Assembly: GCA_035575135.1 (NCBI GenBank)
Contig: DATLYE010000050.1
Location: 51,909 to 115,908, forward strand
DNA length: 64,000 nucleotides
Direction: 5' to 3'
Source: JANWXD01 sp035575135
GTDB lineage: Bacteria > Acidobacteriota > Terriglobia > Bryobacterales > Bryobacteraceae
Under the pieces are notes generated by a model. That model saw nothing but the letters and a program-made list of their open reading frames with translations. It searched no databases and was not told the DNA's origin. The position numbers were made by a program, and so were the translations under genes. Shown here in pieces: positions 45,368 to 54,621 of this stretch; positions within the stretch are counted from its first letter, which is position 1, and each line of letters starts with the position of its first letter.

Positions 45368-46639
45368 TCAAGTAAACAGCAGCGCTCCGACCACCTGAAC
45401 CGCATACCTCGGCATCATCACCAGCAAAGGAATCGCCGCCCGCCCGCGCGCCAACCCGTAGCCGTCCAACACCAGATACGTCAGCATGGGCGTGAATACC
45501 CTGCCTGCGGCATACAGGTCCCGATAAAACCCCGGCGTCAGACACACTGCCAGCAAGCCCCACGCGAACACCGCCGCCCTCATCCAGTTCAACCCATTCC
45601 GCCGCAGCAGCCATAGGCTGCCGAGGAACGCCGCGAGCAGGGCCAGCACGCACGCCCGGTCCAGTAACCCCAGAGCGACATTGACGGCGTCCCCGAACGG
45701 ATACGCCACCGGTTCCCGTAGCGCCTGCAGCATCCCTCGGAACGGAACGAGCCGGCTCAGCTTGATCTCCTCAGACTCCGGCACCCTCAGGCTCACATAG
45801 AAATGCCACAGCGCCGCCGGAGCCGCACCCGCAGCCCACACTACCGCTTTTGCAACGCGCCGACTCGCCAGGCTCGCCACACACGCCGCGCCCGCCAGAA
45901 CAAACCCCGTCTCCCGGCACAGGCACGCCAGCACCAGCAAGGCGAACGCCGCAACATCCCGCCCGAGCCGCATGTAGAGGGCGAACCCGACACACAGCGC
46001 CGTAAACGCCAGGTCCACGGTGAGCCGCTCCAGCGAGATCAGCGCCGCCGGAGTCAGCACGAACAGCAACGCCCATCGCGGATCGAGCCCCAACAAATCC
46101 AAATACCGGCTCAACCACCAGGCCCCCGCGTACAGGAACAGAAGGTTCGCGCCAAGGTAGGCCCAGTCAATCCACCCCTGCCGGCCTCCGGCGAGCAGGA
46201 ACGCTACGGCCGGCAGCAGAATGCGGCGGTAGCGGTGCCGCGCCTCATCTAGGTGCCGCCATATTTCCGTCCGCAACAGCGGATCGTGGGCCACGTAGTG
46301 GTACATCTGTCCGTCGTAGCCGGGGCTGCCGCGGAACACGAACACGTTCTCCCCGGCCAGCGCAGCAGGAACGGGAAACGCCGACCCGGTGCAAAACAGC
46401 GCCGTCCAGTTTCCCCCGTAGAGGCCATGCACGATCAGCCACTGGAGCGCGAATCCTGAAAGCGCGCACACGAGAGCAGTAAACACACAGATGCGCCGGC
46501 GCCGCCACGCCGCCGTTCCCTGCAACTTCAAGCGGCCCACCCCCGCACAGCCGAGCCACTGAGAGGTATGCGCCCAGGCAGGATGGTCCCCCGAGCCTCG
46601 ATGCGAAGAACGCATCGCGGGAAGCGCCGCGGGCGGCAA
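45368..46639 (-). CDS. Polytopic membrane protein, probable glycosyltransferase-like
   Basis: Up to 423 residues; the true start is probably a GTG or TTG near GVGRLKLQGTAAW, since the first 30 residues are not membrane-like. About nine hydrophobic segments (CVFTALVCALSGFALQWLI, LLFLYAGAWWLSRYL, WALLFVLTPAALISLERL, VAAFALLVLACLCRETGFVLAG, VLALLAAFLGSLWLLRR). The loop GSPGYDGQMYHYVAHDPLL resembles the D-x-Q/YDGQ loop of GT-C-like/DUF2029 enzymes. Lipid-linked sugar substrate possible. No operon partners. Confidence 0.65.
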   Translation of the reverse strand: MPPAALPAMRSSHRGSGDHPAWAHTSQWLGCAGVGRLKLQGTAAWRRRRICVFTALVCALSGFALQWLIVHGLYGGNWTALFCTGSAFPVPAALAGENVFVFRGSPGYDGQMYHYVAHDPLLRTEIWRHLDEARHRYRRILLPAVAFLLAGGRQGWIDWAYLGANLLFLYAGAWWLSRYLDLLGLDPRWALLFVLTPAALISLERLTVDLAFTALCVGFALYMRLGRDVAAFALLVLACLCRETGFVLAGAACVASLASRRVAKAVVWAAGAAPAALWHFYVSLRVPESEEIKLSRLVPFRGMLQALREPVAYPFGDAVNVALGLLDRACVLALLAAFLGSLWLLRRNGLNWMRAAVFAWGLLAVCLTPGFYRDLYAAGRVFTPMLTYLVLDGYGLARGRAAIPLLVMMPRYAVQVVGALLFT

Positions 46640-46844
46640 GGTTTGCTAGGGTAGGGGGAAAGGCGCGCCGGCCCGCGGGCGACCGCTTCCCACTCAATAT
46701 GGACGTACGCGGCGCCCGATCGTTGGGTTCCACCTAAATTCCGGTCCCTCCGGCTCCCGCGGCTTCGCAGTTGGCGAATCCTGCGCGCAACACTCTCGAA
46801 TCCCCGGAAGATCCCGCTGCGCACGACCCTCCGCCCGTTGCGCC

Positions 46845-48023
46845 CTACTGCTTCCACATCCCTACGGCCGCGTTCACCAGGATCGCGCCCATCGCAATGG
46901 GAATCATGTACTTCCAGCCGATGTTCATCAGCTGATCGTAGCGGAACCGCGGAAACGTGCCCCGAAACCAGATCATCCAGTACAGAATCACCGACACCTT
47001 CAGCAGAAACCAGAACAACCCGATCACCGCCCGGTTCACCGCAGGCACCAGAAACAGAGCCGCGGCCACAATCAGCAGCCCTGCCACCGCCAGCAGCAGC
47101 CGCCGCTGGACCTCGCTCTTCAGCCGCCGCGCCAGCCCTACGCACCCCACCCCTGAAATCCCGAACAGCAGGGCCGGAAACCCGTAGTTGAGCGGCCACT
47201 CCAGCCAGCCCACATTCGGGAACGGACGCAGCCAGCCGCCCCAGAACAGCGTCACCGCCACGGCCGCCACCACGAACATGTTGGCGTACTCCGCCAGAAA
47301 ATACAGCGCCCAGCGGAAACCGCTGTACTCGGTGTGAAAGCCCGCCACGAGCTCGGATTCCGCCTCCGGCAGATCGAACGGGGCCCGGTTGGTCTCCGCC
47401 ACCGCCGAAATCAGATAGACCATGAACGGCACGATCATCAGGCCGTAGTTGTCAAACAGGAACCAGATCTGCCGCTCCTGCTGCGCCCGCACGATGTTGA
47501 CCATGCTCAGCGTCCCCGCCGCCATCACGCCGGAAAGCAGCGCCAGCGCCAGCGCGACTTCGTAGCTCACCAGCTGCGCCGCGCTCCGCAGCGCCCCGAG
47601 CAGCGGATAGTGACTGTTCGACGCCCAGCCGCCCAGAATGATCCCCAGAATCCCCACCGCCGACATCGCCGAGATCACCAGCAGCCCGACGTTTACGTCC
47701 GTCACGAAGATGGAATCGCTGAAGGGTATCACCGCGAACGCCGTCAGCGCCGTGAAGGTGGAAATCACCGGCGCCAGCCAGAAAATGCCCTTGTCGGCGT
47801 TCTCCGGAATGATGTCTTCCTTGAGCAGCAGCTTCAGGGCGTCGGCAATCGGCTGCAGCAGCCCGTGCGGGCCCACCCGCATGGGCCCCAGCCGCACCTG
47901 AAAATCCGCCAGCAGCTTGCGCTCCACCAGCACGATGTAGCCGGCCACCAGCGGGAACAGCGCCACGATCACCAGCGTCGTCACCACCGGCGCAAACAGC
48001 GGGCTTTCCATCCAGCTTCCCAT
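46845..48023 (-). CDS. nuoH: NADH-quinone oxidoreductase subunit H
   Basis: 392 residues. The quinone-proximal membrane subunit of complex I, with eight or more helices. Conserved VLVERKLLADFQVRLGPMRVGP, GLLQPIADALKLLLKEDIIP, and AETNRAPFDLPEAESELVAGFH, plus EYSGFRWALYFLAEYANMF. It is last in the operon, after nuoN, which is unusual. Confidence 0.95.
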   Translation of the reverse strand: MGSWMESPLFAPVVTTLVIVALFPLVAGYIVLVERKLLADFQVRLGPMRVGPHGLLQPIADALKLLLKEDIIPENADKGIFWLAPVISTFTALTAFAVIPFSDSIFVTDVNVGLLVISAMSAVGILGIILGGWASNSHYPLLGALRSAAQLVSYEVALALALLSGVMAAGTLSMVNIVRAQQERQIWFLFDNYGLMIVPFMVYLISAVAETNRAPFDLPEAESELVAGFHTEYSGFRWALYFLAEYANMFVVAAVAVTLFWGGWLRPFPNVGWLEWPLNYGFPALLFGISGVGCVGLARRLKSEVQRRLLLAVAGLLIVAAALFLVPAVNRAVIGLFWFLLKVSVILYWMIWFRGTFPRFRYDQLMNIGWKYMIPIAMGAILVNAAVGMWKQ

Positions 48024-48030
48024 CCGCCCT

Positions 48031-49500
48031 TCACCTCACGAGCGAAGTCTGGGCCAAACCCAGAAACGGCTCCGGGTAGATCCCTATCCCCAGCGTCAGC
48101 ACCCCCGTGATCACCAGCGCCAGCCGCAGCCCCAGGCTCGTCGTCAGCGGACCCGTGTCCGCCAGCGGCGCCACGAACATGCTCCGCACGATCCGGAAGT
48201 AGTAGTAAATCGCCACCGCCACGTACAGCGTCGCAATCACCGCCAGCACGTAGTGCCGCGTCTCGATCAGCGCCAGGAAAATGTAGTACTTCGCAATGAA
48301 ACCCGCCGTGGGCGGAATCCCCGCGAGCGAAAGCAGGAAAATCAGCATCAGAATCGCATAGCCCGGGCTCTTGTACACCAGGCCCGCCATCTCGTCCAGA
48401 TCCTCGCCCAGCAGATCCTTCCGCCGCAGCGCCACCACCACCAGAAACGCCCCCAGGTTCATGAAGGTGTACACCAGGATGTACACCAGCACGCCTTTGA
48501 TCCCCGTGTCGTTGCCCGCAATCAGCCCCAGCAGAATGTAGCCGGCGTGCGAGATCGAACTGTAGGCCAGCAGGCGCTTGATGTTGGTCTGCGTCACCGC
48601 CGCCAGATTCCCCACCGTCATCGTCGCCACAGCGACGGCCGCCAGCAGCGGCTCCCAGATCGCCCGCACCGACTCGAGCGGCATCAGAAACATGCGCAGC
48701 AGCAGCGCGAAGGAGGCCGCCTTCGAACCCACCGAAAGATACGCCGTCACCGTCGTCGGCGCCCCTTCGTAGGCATCCGGCGCCCACATGTGAAACGGCA
48801 CCGCCGAAATCTTGAACAGCAGCCCCACCGCCGTCGTCACCAGCGCCAGAAACACCACCGGATCCCACGGCTCCCGCGACGCCACCGCCTCGGCCACCGC
48901 CCGCAGCTTCGTCGAACCCGACAGCCCGTAGAGCACCGAGAACCCGTACACCAGAAAGCCGCTCGAAAACGCCCCCAGCAGCAGATACTTGAGCGCCGCC
49001 TCGTTCGAACGCCGGTCCTCCCGCAGGAACCCCACCAGAATGTAAAAGCACAGCGCCATCAGCTCCAGTCCCACAAACAGCGTGATCAGGTCCGTGCCCG
49101 TCGCCAGGAAAAACATCCCGCAGTTGGCCAGCAGGATCAGCCCGTAGTATTCCCCGTGGTGCTCCCCTTCCACTTCCAGATAGCGGTAGGAAATCAGCGC
49201 CACGATCAGGGAGGCCGCCAGAAAGATCCAGTTGAAGAAAATGGCAAAACCGTCTACCGTCAGCGTGCCCCCGAACGCGGTCAGCTCCTCCAGCCCCTGC
49301 GAGGAAAGAAACGCCTGCTGGCGCCACAACCCCGCGCCCGCAAACCCCAGCCCCAGCACCACGAACAGCAAAAGCCACTTGCGCTGGCGCGGGTGCGGAA
49401 ACACGAAAAAGTCGAACAGAAACACCGCGCAGCCGAACAGCGCCAGCATCAGGCCCGGCACCAGCACGAAGTGATCCGTCGTCGTGTAGTACTGGCTCAT
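48031..49500 (-). CDS. nuoN: NADH-quinone oxidoreductase subunit N
   Basis: 489 residues, an antiporter-like proton-pumping subunit with 13-14 hydrophobic segments. The pumping-path motifs LFVGLELMALCFYILVGF (Glu) and SAVPFHMWAPDAYEGAPT (His/Trp) are seen, followed by NIKRLLAYSSISHAGYILLG (Lys). Its start overlaps the nuoM stop (ATGA). Confidence 0.95.
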   Translation of the reverse strand: MSQYYTTTDHFVLVPGLMLALFGCAVFLFDFFVFPHPRQRKWLLLFVVLGLGFAGAGLWRQQAFLSSQGLEELTAFGGTLTVDGFAIFFNWIFLAASLIVALISYRYLEVEGEHHGEYYGLILLANCGMFFLATGTDLITLFVGLELMALCFYILVGFLREDRRSNEAALKYLLLGAFSSGFLVYGFSVLYGLSGSTKLRAVAEAVASREPWDPVVFLALVTTAVGLLFKISAVPFHMWAPDAYEGAPTTVTAYLSVGSKAASFALLLRMFLMPLESVRAIWEPLLAAVAVATMTVGNLAAVTQTNIKRLLAYSSISHAGYILLGLIAGNDTGIKGVLVYILVYTFMNLGAFLVVVALRRKDLLGEDLDEMAGLVYKSPGYAILMLIFLLSLAGIPPTAGFIAKYYIFLALIETRHYVLAVIATLYVAVAIYYYFRIVRSMFVAPLADTGPLTTSLGLRLALVITGVLTLGIGIYPEPFLGLAQTSLVR

Positions 49501-51053
49501 GGCGATCCTCCGAGGCTTCCCGCAACCGGCCCCGCCGCCTGCGCCGCCGTCGCTCCCTGGAAGTAGCCCGGACGCACCCGCTCCACCAGCTGCGCCACCG
49601 GCTTCTCCAGCACCTCAAAGTACGGCTTGGGATACACGCCGATCCACAGGGCCCACGCAATCAGCGGCGCAAACACGGCGAGCTCCCGCAGGTTCAGGTC
49701 CGGCAGCTTCAGATTCTTCGCGTTCGTCACCTGTCCCAGCATCGTGCGCTGGTACAGCCACAGCAGATACGCCGCCCCGAGCACGATCCCCGCCACCGCC
49801 AGAGCCGCCCACCAGCGGTTGGCCTCGAACGCCCCCTGCAGAATCGTGAACTCGCCCACAAACCCGTTGAGCAGCGGCAGGCCCGCCGAACTCAGCATGG
49901 CGAAGGCGAACACCGTGGCGTAGAGCGGCATCACATGCGCCAGCCCCCCGTACTCCCGGATCTCCCGCGTGTGGCGCCGCTCGTAGATCACCCCCACGAT
50001 CAAAAACAGCATCCCCGTCGAAATGCCGTGGTTGATCTGCTGGATCACGCTGCCCGCAATCCCGTTCGGATTCAGCGCGAAGATGCCCAGCGTGCAAAAG
50101 CCCAGGTGGCTCACCGAGGAATACGCCACGAGCTTCTTCCAGTCCTGCTGCATCAGGCATACCAGCGCGCCGTACAGGATCGCCACGATCGAAAGCCCCA
50201 CCAGCACCTGCACCACCAGCGGATCAATGGACGCCTTGGGCAACAGCGGCAGCGAAAAGCGCAAAAACCCGTAGGTCCCCATCTTCAGCAGAATGCTGGC
50301 CAGCACCACCGATCCGGCCGTCGGCGCCTCCGTATGCGCGTCCGGCAGCCAGGTGTGGAACGGAAACATCGGCACCTTGATCGCGAACCCGATGAAAAAC
50401 GCCCAGAACACCCACTGCTCCAGAGCCGGCGGCAGCTCCAGCTTCATCAACTCCGAGATCTCGAACGTGTAGTAGCCGAACTGGCGGTGGTGCTGGAAGT
50501 ACAGCGTCAGGATCCCTAGCAGCATCAGCACGCTTCCGGCCAGCGTGTACAGGAAAAACTTCACCGCGGCGTACAGCTTCCGCGGCCCGCCCCAGACCCC
50601 GATGATGAAATACATCGGCACCAGCACCACTTCCCAGAACACGTAGAACAGGAAGAAATCCAGCGCCACGAACACGCCGATCATCCCCGTCTGCTGCAGC
50701 AGGAACATGGCGTAGTAGGCCTTGACATGCTCCTCGATCGCGCTCCACGACGACAGGATCGCCAGAAAGCCCACCAGCGTCGTCAGCATCACCAGCAGCA
50801 GGCTGATGCCGTCAATCCCGATGTAATACTTCACGCCCAGACTCGGGATCCAGTCGGCCTTCTCCACAAACTGGAAACCGGGGTTGTCTTTGTCGAAACG
50901 CGCAACCAGAGGCAGGGAGACCAGAAAACCCGCAAACGCCGTCAGGTTGGCCCAGATGCGGATCAGGTTCCGGTTCTCGCCGGGAAGCAACAGCAGCACC
51001 AGCAGGCCGGCCAGCGGGGTGAACAGCACGATGCTCAGCAGATGGTCGCTCAT
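49497..51053 (-). CDS. nuoM: NADH-quinone oxidoreductase subunit M
   Basis: 518 residues, an antiporter-like subunit. FYVFWEVVLVPMYFIIGVWGG carries the conserved Glu, KVPMFPFHTWLPDAHTEAPTAGS the His/Asp motif, and WKKLVAYSSVSHLGFCTLG the Lys. Complete, between nuoL and nuoN. Confidence 0.95.
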   Translation of the reverse strand: MSDHLLSIVLFTPLAGLLVLLLLPGENRNLIRIWANLTAFAGFLVSLPLVARFDKDNPGFQFVEKADWIPSLGVKYYIGIDGISLLLVMLTTLVGFLAILSSWSAIEEHVKAYYAMFLLQQTGMIGVFVALDFFLFYVFWEVVLVPMYFIIGVWGGPRKLYAAVKFFLYTLAGSVLMLLGILTLYFQHHRQFGYYTFEISELMKLELPPALEQWVFWAFFIGFAIKVPMFPFHTWLPDAHTEAPTAGSVVLASILLKMGTYGFLRFSLPLLPKASIDPLVVQVLVGLSIVAILYGALVCLMQQDWKKLVAYSSVSHLGFCTLGIFALNPNGIAGSVIQQINHGISTGMLFLIVGVIYERRHTREIREYGGLAHVMPLYATVFAFAMLSSAGLPLLNGFVGEFTILQGAFEANRWWAALAVAGIVLGAAYLLWLYQRTMLGQVTNAKNLKLPDLNLRELAVFAPLIAWALWIGVYPKPYFEVLEKPVAQLVERVRPGYFQGATAAQAAGPVAGSLGGSP

Positions 51054-51057
51054 GGCC

Positions 51058-53211
51058 TCACCGCATCCAGTAGTAGCCGAAGAACACCAGCACGCCCAGC
51101 ACGAAGATCAGGGCGTAGGCCTGCACGTAGCCGGTCTGTAGCAGCCGCACCGGGTAGGAGCCCACCTTCACCGCGAACGACAGCAGCCGCACGGCTCCGT
51201 CCACGATCCAGGTGTCCCACCAGATCGAAAGCTGCGAGGTGAAGCGCGCCAGCCACCCCGCCCCGTTGACCCCACCGTCCACCACCCGCGCGTCGAACTT
51301 GCTCAGCGCCGCGCCGCCGCCTTTGGCCAGGCCCTCCACAAACACCGCCCCGTAAATCTCATCCACGTACCATTTGTTGAGCAGCGTCCGGTACAGCCCC
51401 GGCGCCCGCTGCGCCAGCTGGTCCGCGAGCTCGGGCCGCCTCAGGTAAAACTGTCGTGCCACCCAGATCCCTCCGAGCGCCACCGCCACGGAAAGGCCCA
51501 TCAGCAGCCACTCTGTCGCGGCATCGTGGTGCCCTGCGTCCCCCGCATGCAGCGCCGCGCGCACCATGACCGGCTCCAGCCAGTGCTCGAACAGCCGGAA
51601 CGCATCCGGAAACGCCGCCCACAGCTTGGGCACGCCGATCCATCCCGCCAGCGCGCTGCCCGCCGCCAGCACCACCAGCGGAACCGTCATCACAGCAGGC
51701 GACTCGTGCGCGTGCGCCAGCGTCGCAGCGTCCATCCGCGGCCGGCCGTGGAAGGTCAAAAACATCAGCCGGAACATGTAAAACGCCGTCAGCCCGGCGG
51801 TGATGAGCCCGACCGCGAACAGCGCCCTCGAACCGTGCGGCGAGCTGTACACCTGCCAGAGAATCTCGTCCTTGGAGAAAAACCCCGCCAGGCCCGGAAT
51901 GCCCGCAATCGCCAGCGAGGCCACCAGCATCGTCCGGTAGGTGGTCGGCAGCTTGTCTTTCAGCCCGCCCATGCGCCGCATGTCCTGCTCGCCGCCGAGC
52001 GCGTGGATCACCGAGCCCGACCCGAGAAACAGCAGCGCCTTGAAAAACGCATGCGTGTACAGGTGAAAAATCGCCACCCAGTAGGCCCCCACCCCGCAGG
52101 CCATGAACATGTAGCCGAGCTGGCTCACCGTCGAGTAGGCCAGCACCCGCTTGATGTCGTTTTGCACTAGCGCGATCGAGGCCGCCAGAATCGCCGTCAG
52201 CGCGCCCGTCACCGCCACCACCTCGGACGTCCCCGGCGCCAGGCTGAACAGCGCGTTGGAGCGCACCACCATGTACACCCCGGCCGTCACCATCGTGGCC
52301 GCGTGGATCAGCGCCGAAACCGGCGTCGGTCCCTCCATCGCATCCGGCAGCCACACGTACAGCGGAAACTGCGCCGACTTCCCCGTGGCCCCCACAAACA
52401 GCAGCAGCGCCATCAGGCTCAGCACGCCCCAGCTCGCCTCCGGCGTCCATCCCGCTCCGGCCAGCGCCCGGTTCACTTCCGGAAACCGCACCGTACCGAA
52501 GACGTGGAACATCAGCAGCATCCCCAGAATGAAACCCGCGTCCCCGATCCGGTTCACGATGAACGCCTTGTTGGCCGCATCGCTCGCCGACTTCTTGTGA
52601 AAGTAAAACCCGATCAGCAGATAGCTGCACAGCCCCACGCCTTCCCAGCCCACGAACAGCAGCGCGTAGTTGTTGGCCAGCACCAGCATCAGCATGAAGA
52701 ACACGAACAGGTTCATGTAGCCGAAAAAGCGGTAGTAGCCGCCTTCGTGGCCCATGTAGCCGATCGAGTAGACGTGGATCAGGAAGCCCACCCCGGTCAC
52801 CACCAGGATCATCACCGCGCTCAGCGGATCGAGCAGAAAGCCCCAGTCCGCCGTAAAGCGCGCCAGGCTTCCCGCCGCGGTCTGGAAGGGAAGTCCGGCG
52901 ATCCAGGTGTATAGGATCACCTCGTGCGCCTTCTCGGGCAGCCGCGCCAGCTCGACCGCCGCGCCGACCGAGAAGATCAGCGACACGAGCACCGTGCCGG
53001 GACACAGCACGCTGATCAGCTTTTTGCCCGGTCCCCCGTGCGCGTGCGCCCCAGCCCCATGCCCGTGCCCTGCCTCCGCCGCCGCGACGCCCGGAGCCGC
53101 CGCCACCGCCGACGGGCCCTGCGGATCCAGCTTCCGGCCCAGCACCAGCATCGCCGCCGCCCCGGCGAGCGGAAACAGCGGGATCAGCCAGATCAGCTCC
53201 AGGAAACTCAT
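51058..53211 (-). CDS. nuoL: NADH-quinone oxidoreductase subunit L
   Basis: 717 residues, the distal pump subunit. GWEGVGLCSYLLIGFYFHKKSA, SAQFPLYVWLPDAMEGPTPVSALIHAATMV, DIKRVLAYSTVSQLGYMF and the long C-terminal amphipathic helix region. An Ala/Gly-rich, His-containing insert occurs in the N-terminal loop (residues about 37-63, AAEAGHGHGAGAHAHGG); it looks like a low-complexity expansion that could bind metal or be neutral. Confidence 0.95.
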   Translation of the reverse strand: MSFLELIWLIPLFPLAGAAAMLVLGRKLDPQGPSAVAAAPGVAAAEAGHGHGAGAHAHGGPGKKLISVLCPGTVLVSLIFSVGAAVELARLPEKAHEVILYTWIAGLPFQTAAGSLARFTADWGFLLDPLSAVMILVVTGVGFLIHVYSIGYMGHEGGYYRFFGYMNLFVFFMLMLVLANNYALLFVGWEGVGLCSYLLIGFYFHKKSASDAANKAFIVNRIGDAGFILGMLLMFHVFGTVRFPEVNRALAGAGWTPEASWGVLSLMALLLFVGATGKSAQFPLYVWLPDAMEGPTPVSALIHAATMVTAGVYMVVRSNALFSLAPGTSEVVAVTGALTAILAASIALVQNDIKRVLAYSTVSQLGYMFMACGVGAYWVAIFHLYTHAFFKALLFLGSGSVIHALGGEQDMRRMGGLKDKLPTTYRTMLVASLAIAGIPGLAGFFSKDEILWQVYSSPHGSRALFAVGLITAGLTAFYMFRLMFLTFHGRPRMDAATLAHAHESPAVMTVPLVVLAAGSALAGWIGVPKLWAAFPDAFRLFEHWLEPVMVRAALHAGDAGHHDAATEWLLMGLSVAVALGGIWVARQFYLRRPELADQLAQRAPGLYRTLLNKWYVDEIYGAVFVEGLAKGGGAALSKFDARVVDGGVNGAGWLARFTSQLSIWWDTWIVDGAVRLLSFAVKVGSYPVRLLQTGYVQAYALIFVLGVLVFFGYYWMR

Positions 53212-53218
53212 CGCGCCC

Positions 53219-53530
53219 TCACCACTTCAATAGCTCGATCTCGTCGGCCCAGACCGTCTCCTTGTTGCGGAACAGCGCGATCAGAATCCCCAGACCCACC
53301 GCCGCCTCCGCCACCGCCACCGCAATCACAAAAATGGCGAAGATCTGTCCGCTCACCTCCCCGAGATAGCGCGAAAACGCGATCAGATTGATGTTGACCG
53401 CGTTCAGGATCAGCTCGATGGACATCAAAATGATCACTACGTTGCGCCGCGCCAGCACGCCGATCGTGCCCACCAAAAGCAGCGCCGCGCTCAACACCAG
53501 ATAATGGACCGTCGTAATCGGGTGAAACAT
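53219..53530 (-). CDS. nuoK: NADH-quinone oxidoreductase subunit K
   Basis: 103 residues, three helices. VLSAALLLVGTIGVLARRNVV, then IILMSIELILNAVNINLIAF with the conserved Glu of helix 2, then AIFVIAVAVAEAAVGLGILIALFR. Start at the ATG of MFHPITTVHY; the frame is open further upstream over the nuoJ end. Confidence 0.95.
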   Translation of the reverse strand: MFHPITTVHYLVLSAALLLVGTIGVLARRNVVIILMSIELILNAVNINLIAFSRYLGEVSGQIFAIFVIAVAVAEAAVGLGILIALFRNKETVWADEIELLKW

Positions 53531-53577
53531 CAGACTCCGGCTGCCTCCCTGTCTGCCCGCGTGCTTCGCTGGGCCAT

Positions 53578-54087
53578 TCAAACCCTCTTCTTGGCCATGA
53601 TCACCGAGCCGACGATCGCCGCCAGCAGCAACACGCTTGCGATCTCGAACGGCAGCAGGTAATCGGAAAACAGCACGTCGGCGATCCGCTCGGTATTGCC
53701 TTCGATCACCGGCGCCCCTTCGGCCGGCCGCGCCAGGCGAAAGGCCCCCGCGCCCTGCCGGAGAAAATACACCACCAGGCCTCCCACCGCCGCCACGCAG
53801 GCCAGCGCCACCCACCACTGTTTGTTGAACTGCCGCATCTTGGCGGCTTCATCCAGATTCACCAGCATGATCACAAACAGGAACAGCACCATGATGCCGC
53901 CCACATACAGCACGATCTGGACGGCGAAGAGGAACTCGGCCCCCTGAAGCAGGTACAGTCCCGCCGCCCCTGCCAGGGAAACGATCAGCCACATGGCGCT
54001 GTGCACGGCGTTGCGGCGCGTTACCGTCAGAATGCCCCCGCCCAGCGTCAGCAGGGCAAACGCGTAAAAGAACAACGTGTCGGCCAC
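53578..54087 (-). CDS. nuoJ: NADH-quinone oxidoreductase subunit J
   Basis: 169 residues. FYAFALLTLGGGILTVTRRNAVHSAMWLIVSLAGAAGLYLLQGAEF, VQIVLYVGGIMVLFLFVIMLVN and ending IVGSVIMAKKRV. Typical NuoJ. It lies 53 bp after nuoI and 47 bp before nuoK. Confidence 0.94.
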   Translation of the reverse strand: MADTLFFYAFALLTLGGGILTVTRRNAVHSAMWLIVSLAGAAGLYLLQGAEFLFAVQIVLYVGGIMVLFLFVIMLVNLDEAAKMRQFNKQWWVALACVAAVGGLVVYFLRQGAGAFRLARPAEGAPVIEGNTERIADVLFSDYLLPFEIASVLLLAAIVGSVIMAKKRV

Positions 54088-54140
54088 TGGTTACACCTCG
54101 GCGCCGCCTTCCGCCGCGGCAGGCTGCTGCGGGAGGGCGG

Positions 54141-54596
54141 CTAGAAATTGTAGCGTGTCGGCTTGGGGCCTTCCTCCAGCATCTGCCGGTCCCAAATGGC
54201 CCCTTCGCGCGTGTAGAACGCCAGTTCGAAATCCTGTGTCAGCTCGAGCGCGTCCACCGGGCAGGCATCCTCGCACAGCCCGCAGAACATGCACCGCGAC
54301 GTGTCGTAGGTGAAGTTCGTCAGCACCTTCCGTTTCGTCTGCTCGTCGCGCTCCCAGCTCACCACGATCAGGTTCTCCGGGCAGGCCAGCGCGCACAGAT
54401 TGCACGCAATGCACAGCGTCTCGCCCGTCTCCGGATGGATGTTGAGCCGCGGCGCGCCGCGGTAGCGCTCGGCGACCTTCGGCCGCTGGGCGGGGTACTG
54501 TTCGGTGTAGATGTACTTGGGATGCTGGTTGCGGAAGGTGACCCAGAGGCCTTTCAGGAGGTCTACCAGAAACACCGTTCTCAAAAACTGGCGCAT
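54141..54596 (-). CDS. nuoI: NADH-quinone oxidoreductase subunit I
   Basis: 151 residues with two 4Fe-4S ferredoxin motifs: CIACNLCALACPENL and CMFCGLCEDACPVDALELT. It carries electrons to the quinone site. N-terminal helix LVDLLKGLWVTFRNQHP. Normal length for NuoI of this type. Confidence 0.96.
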   Translation of the reverse strand: MRQFLRTVFLVDLLKGLWVTFRNQHPKYIYTEQYPAQRPKVAERYRGAPRLNIHPETGETLCIACNLCALACPENLIVVSWERDEQTKRKVLTNFTYDTSRCMFCGLCEDACPVDALELTQDFELAFYTREGAIWDRQMLEEGPKPTRYNF

Positions 54597-54621
54597 GCGC
54601 CTCCTTTCCTGGCAGGCGGCC

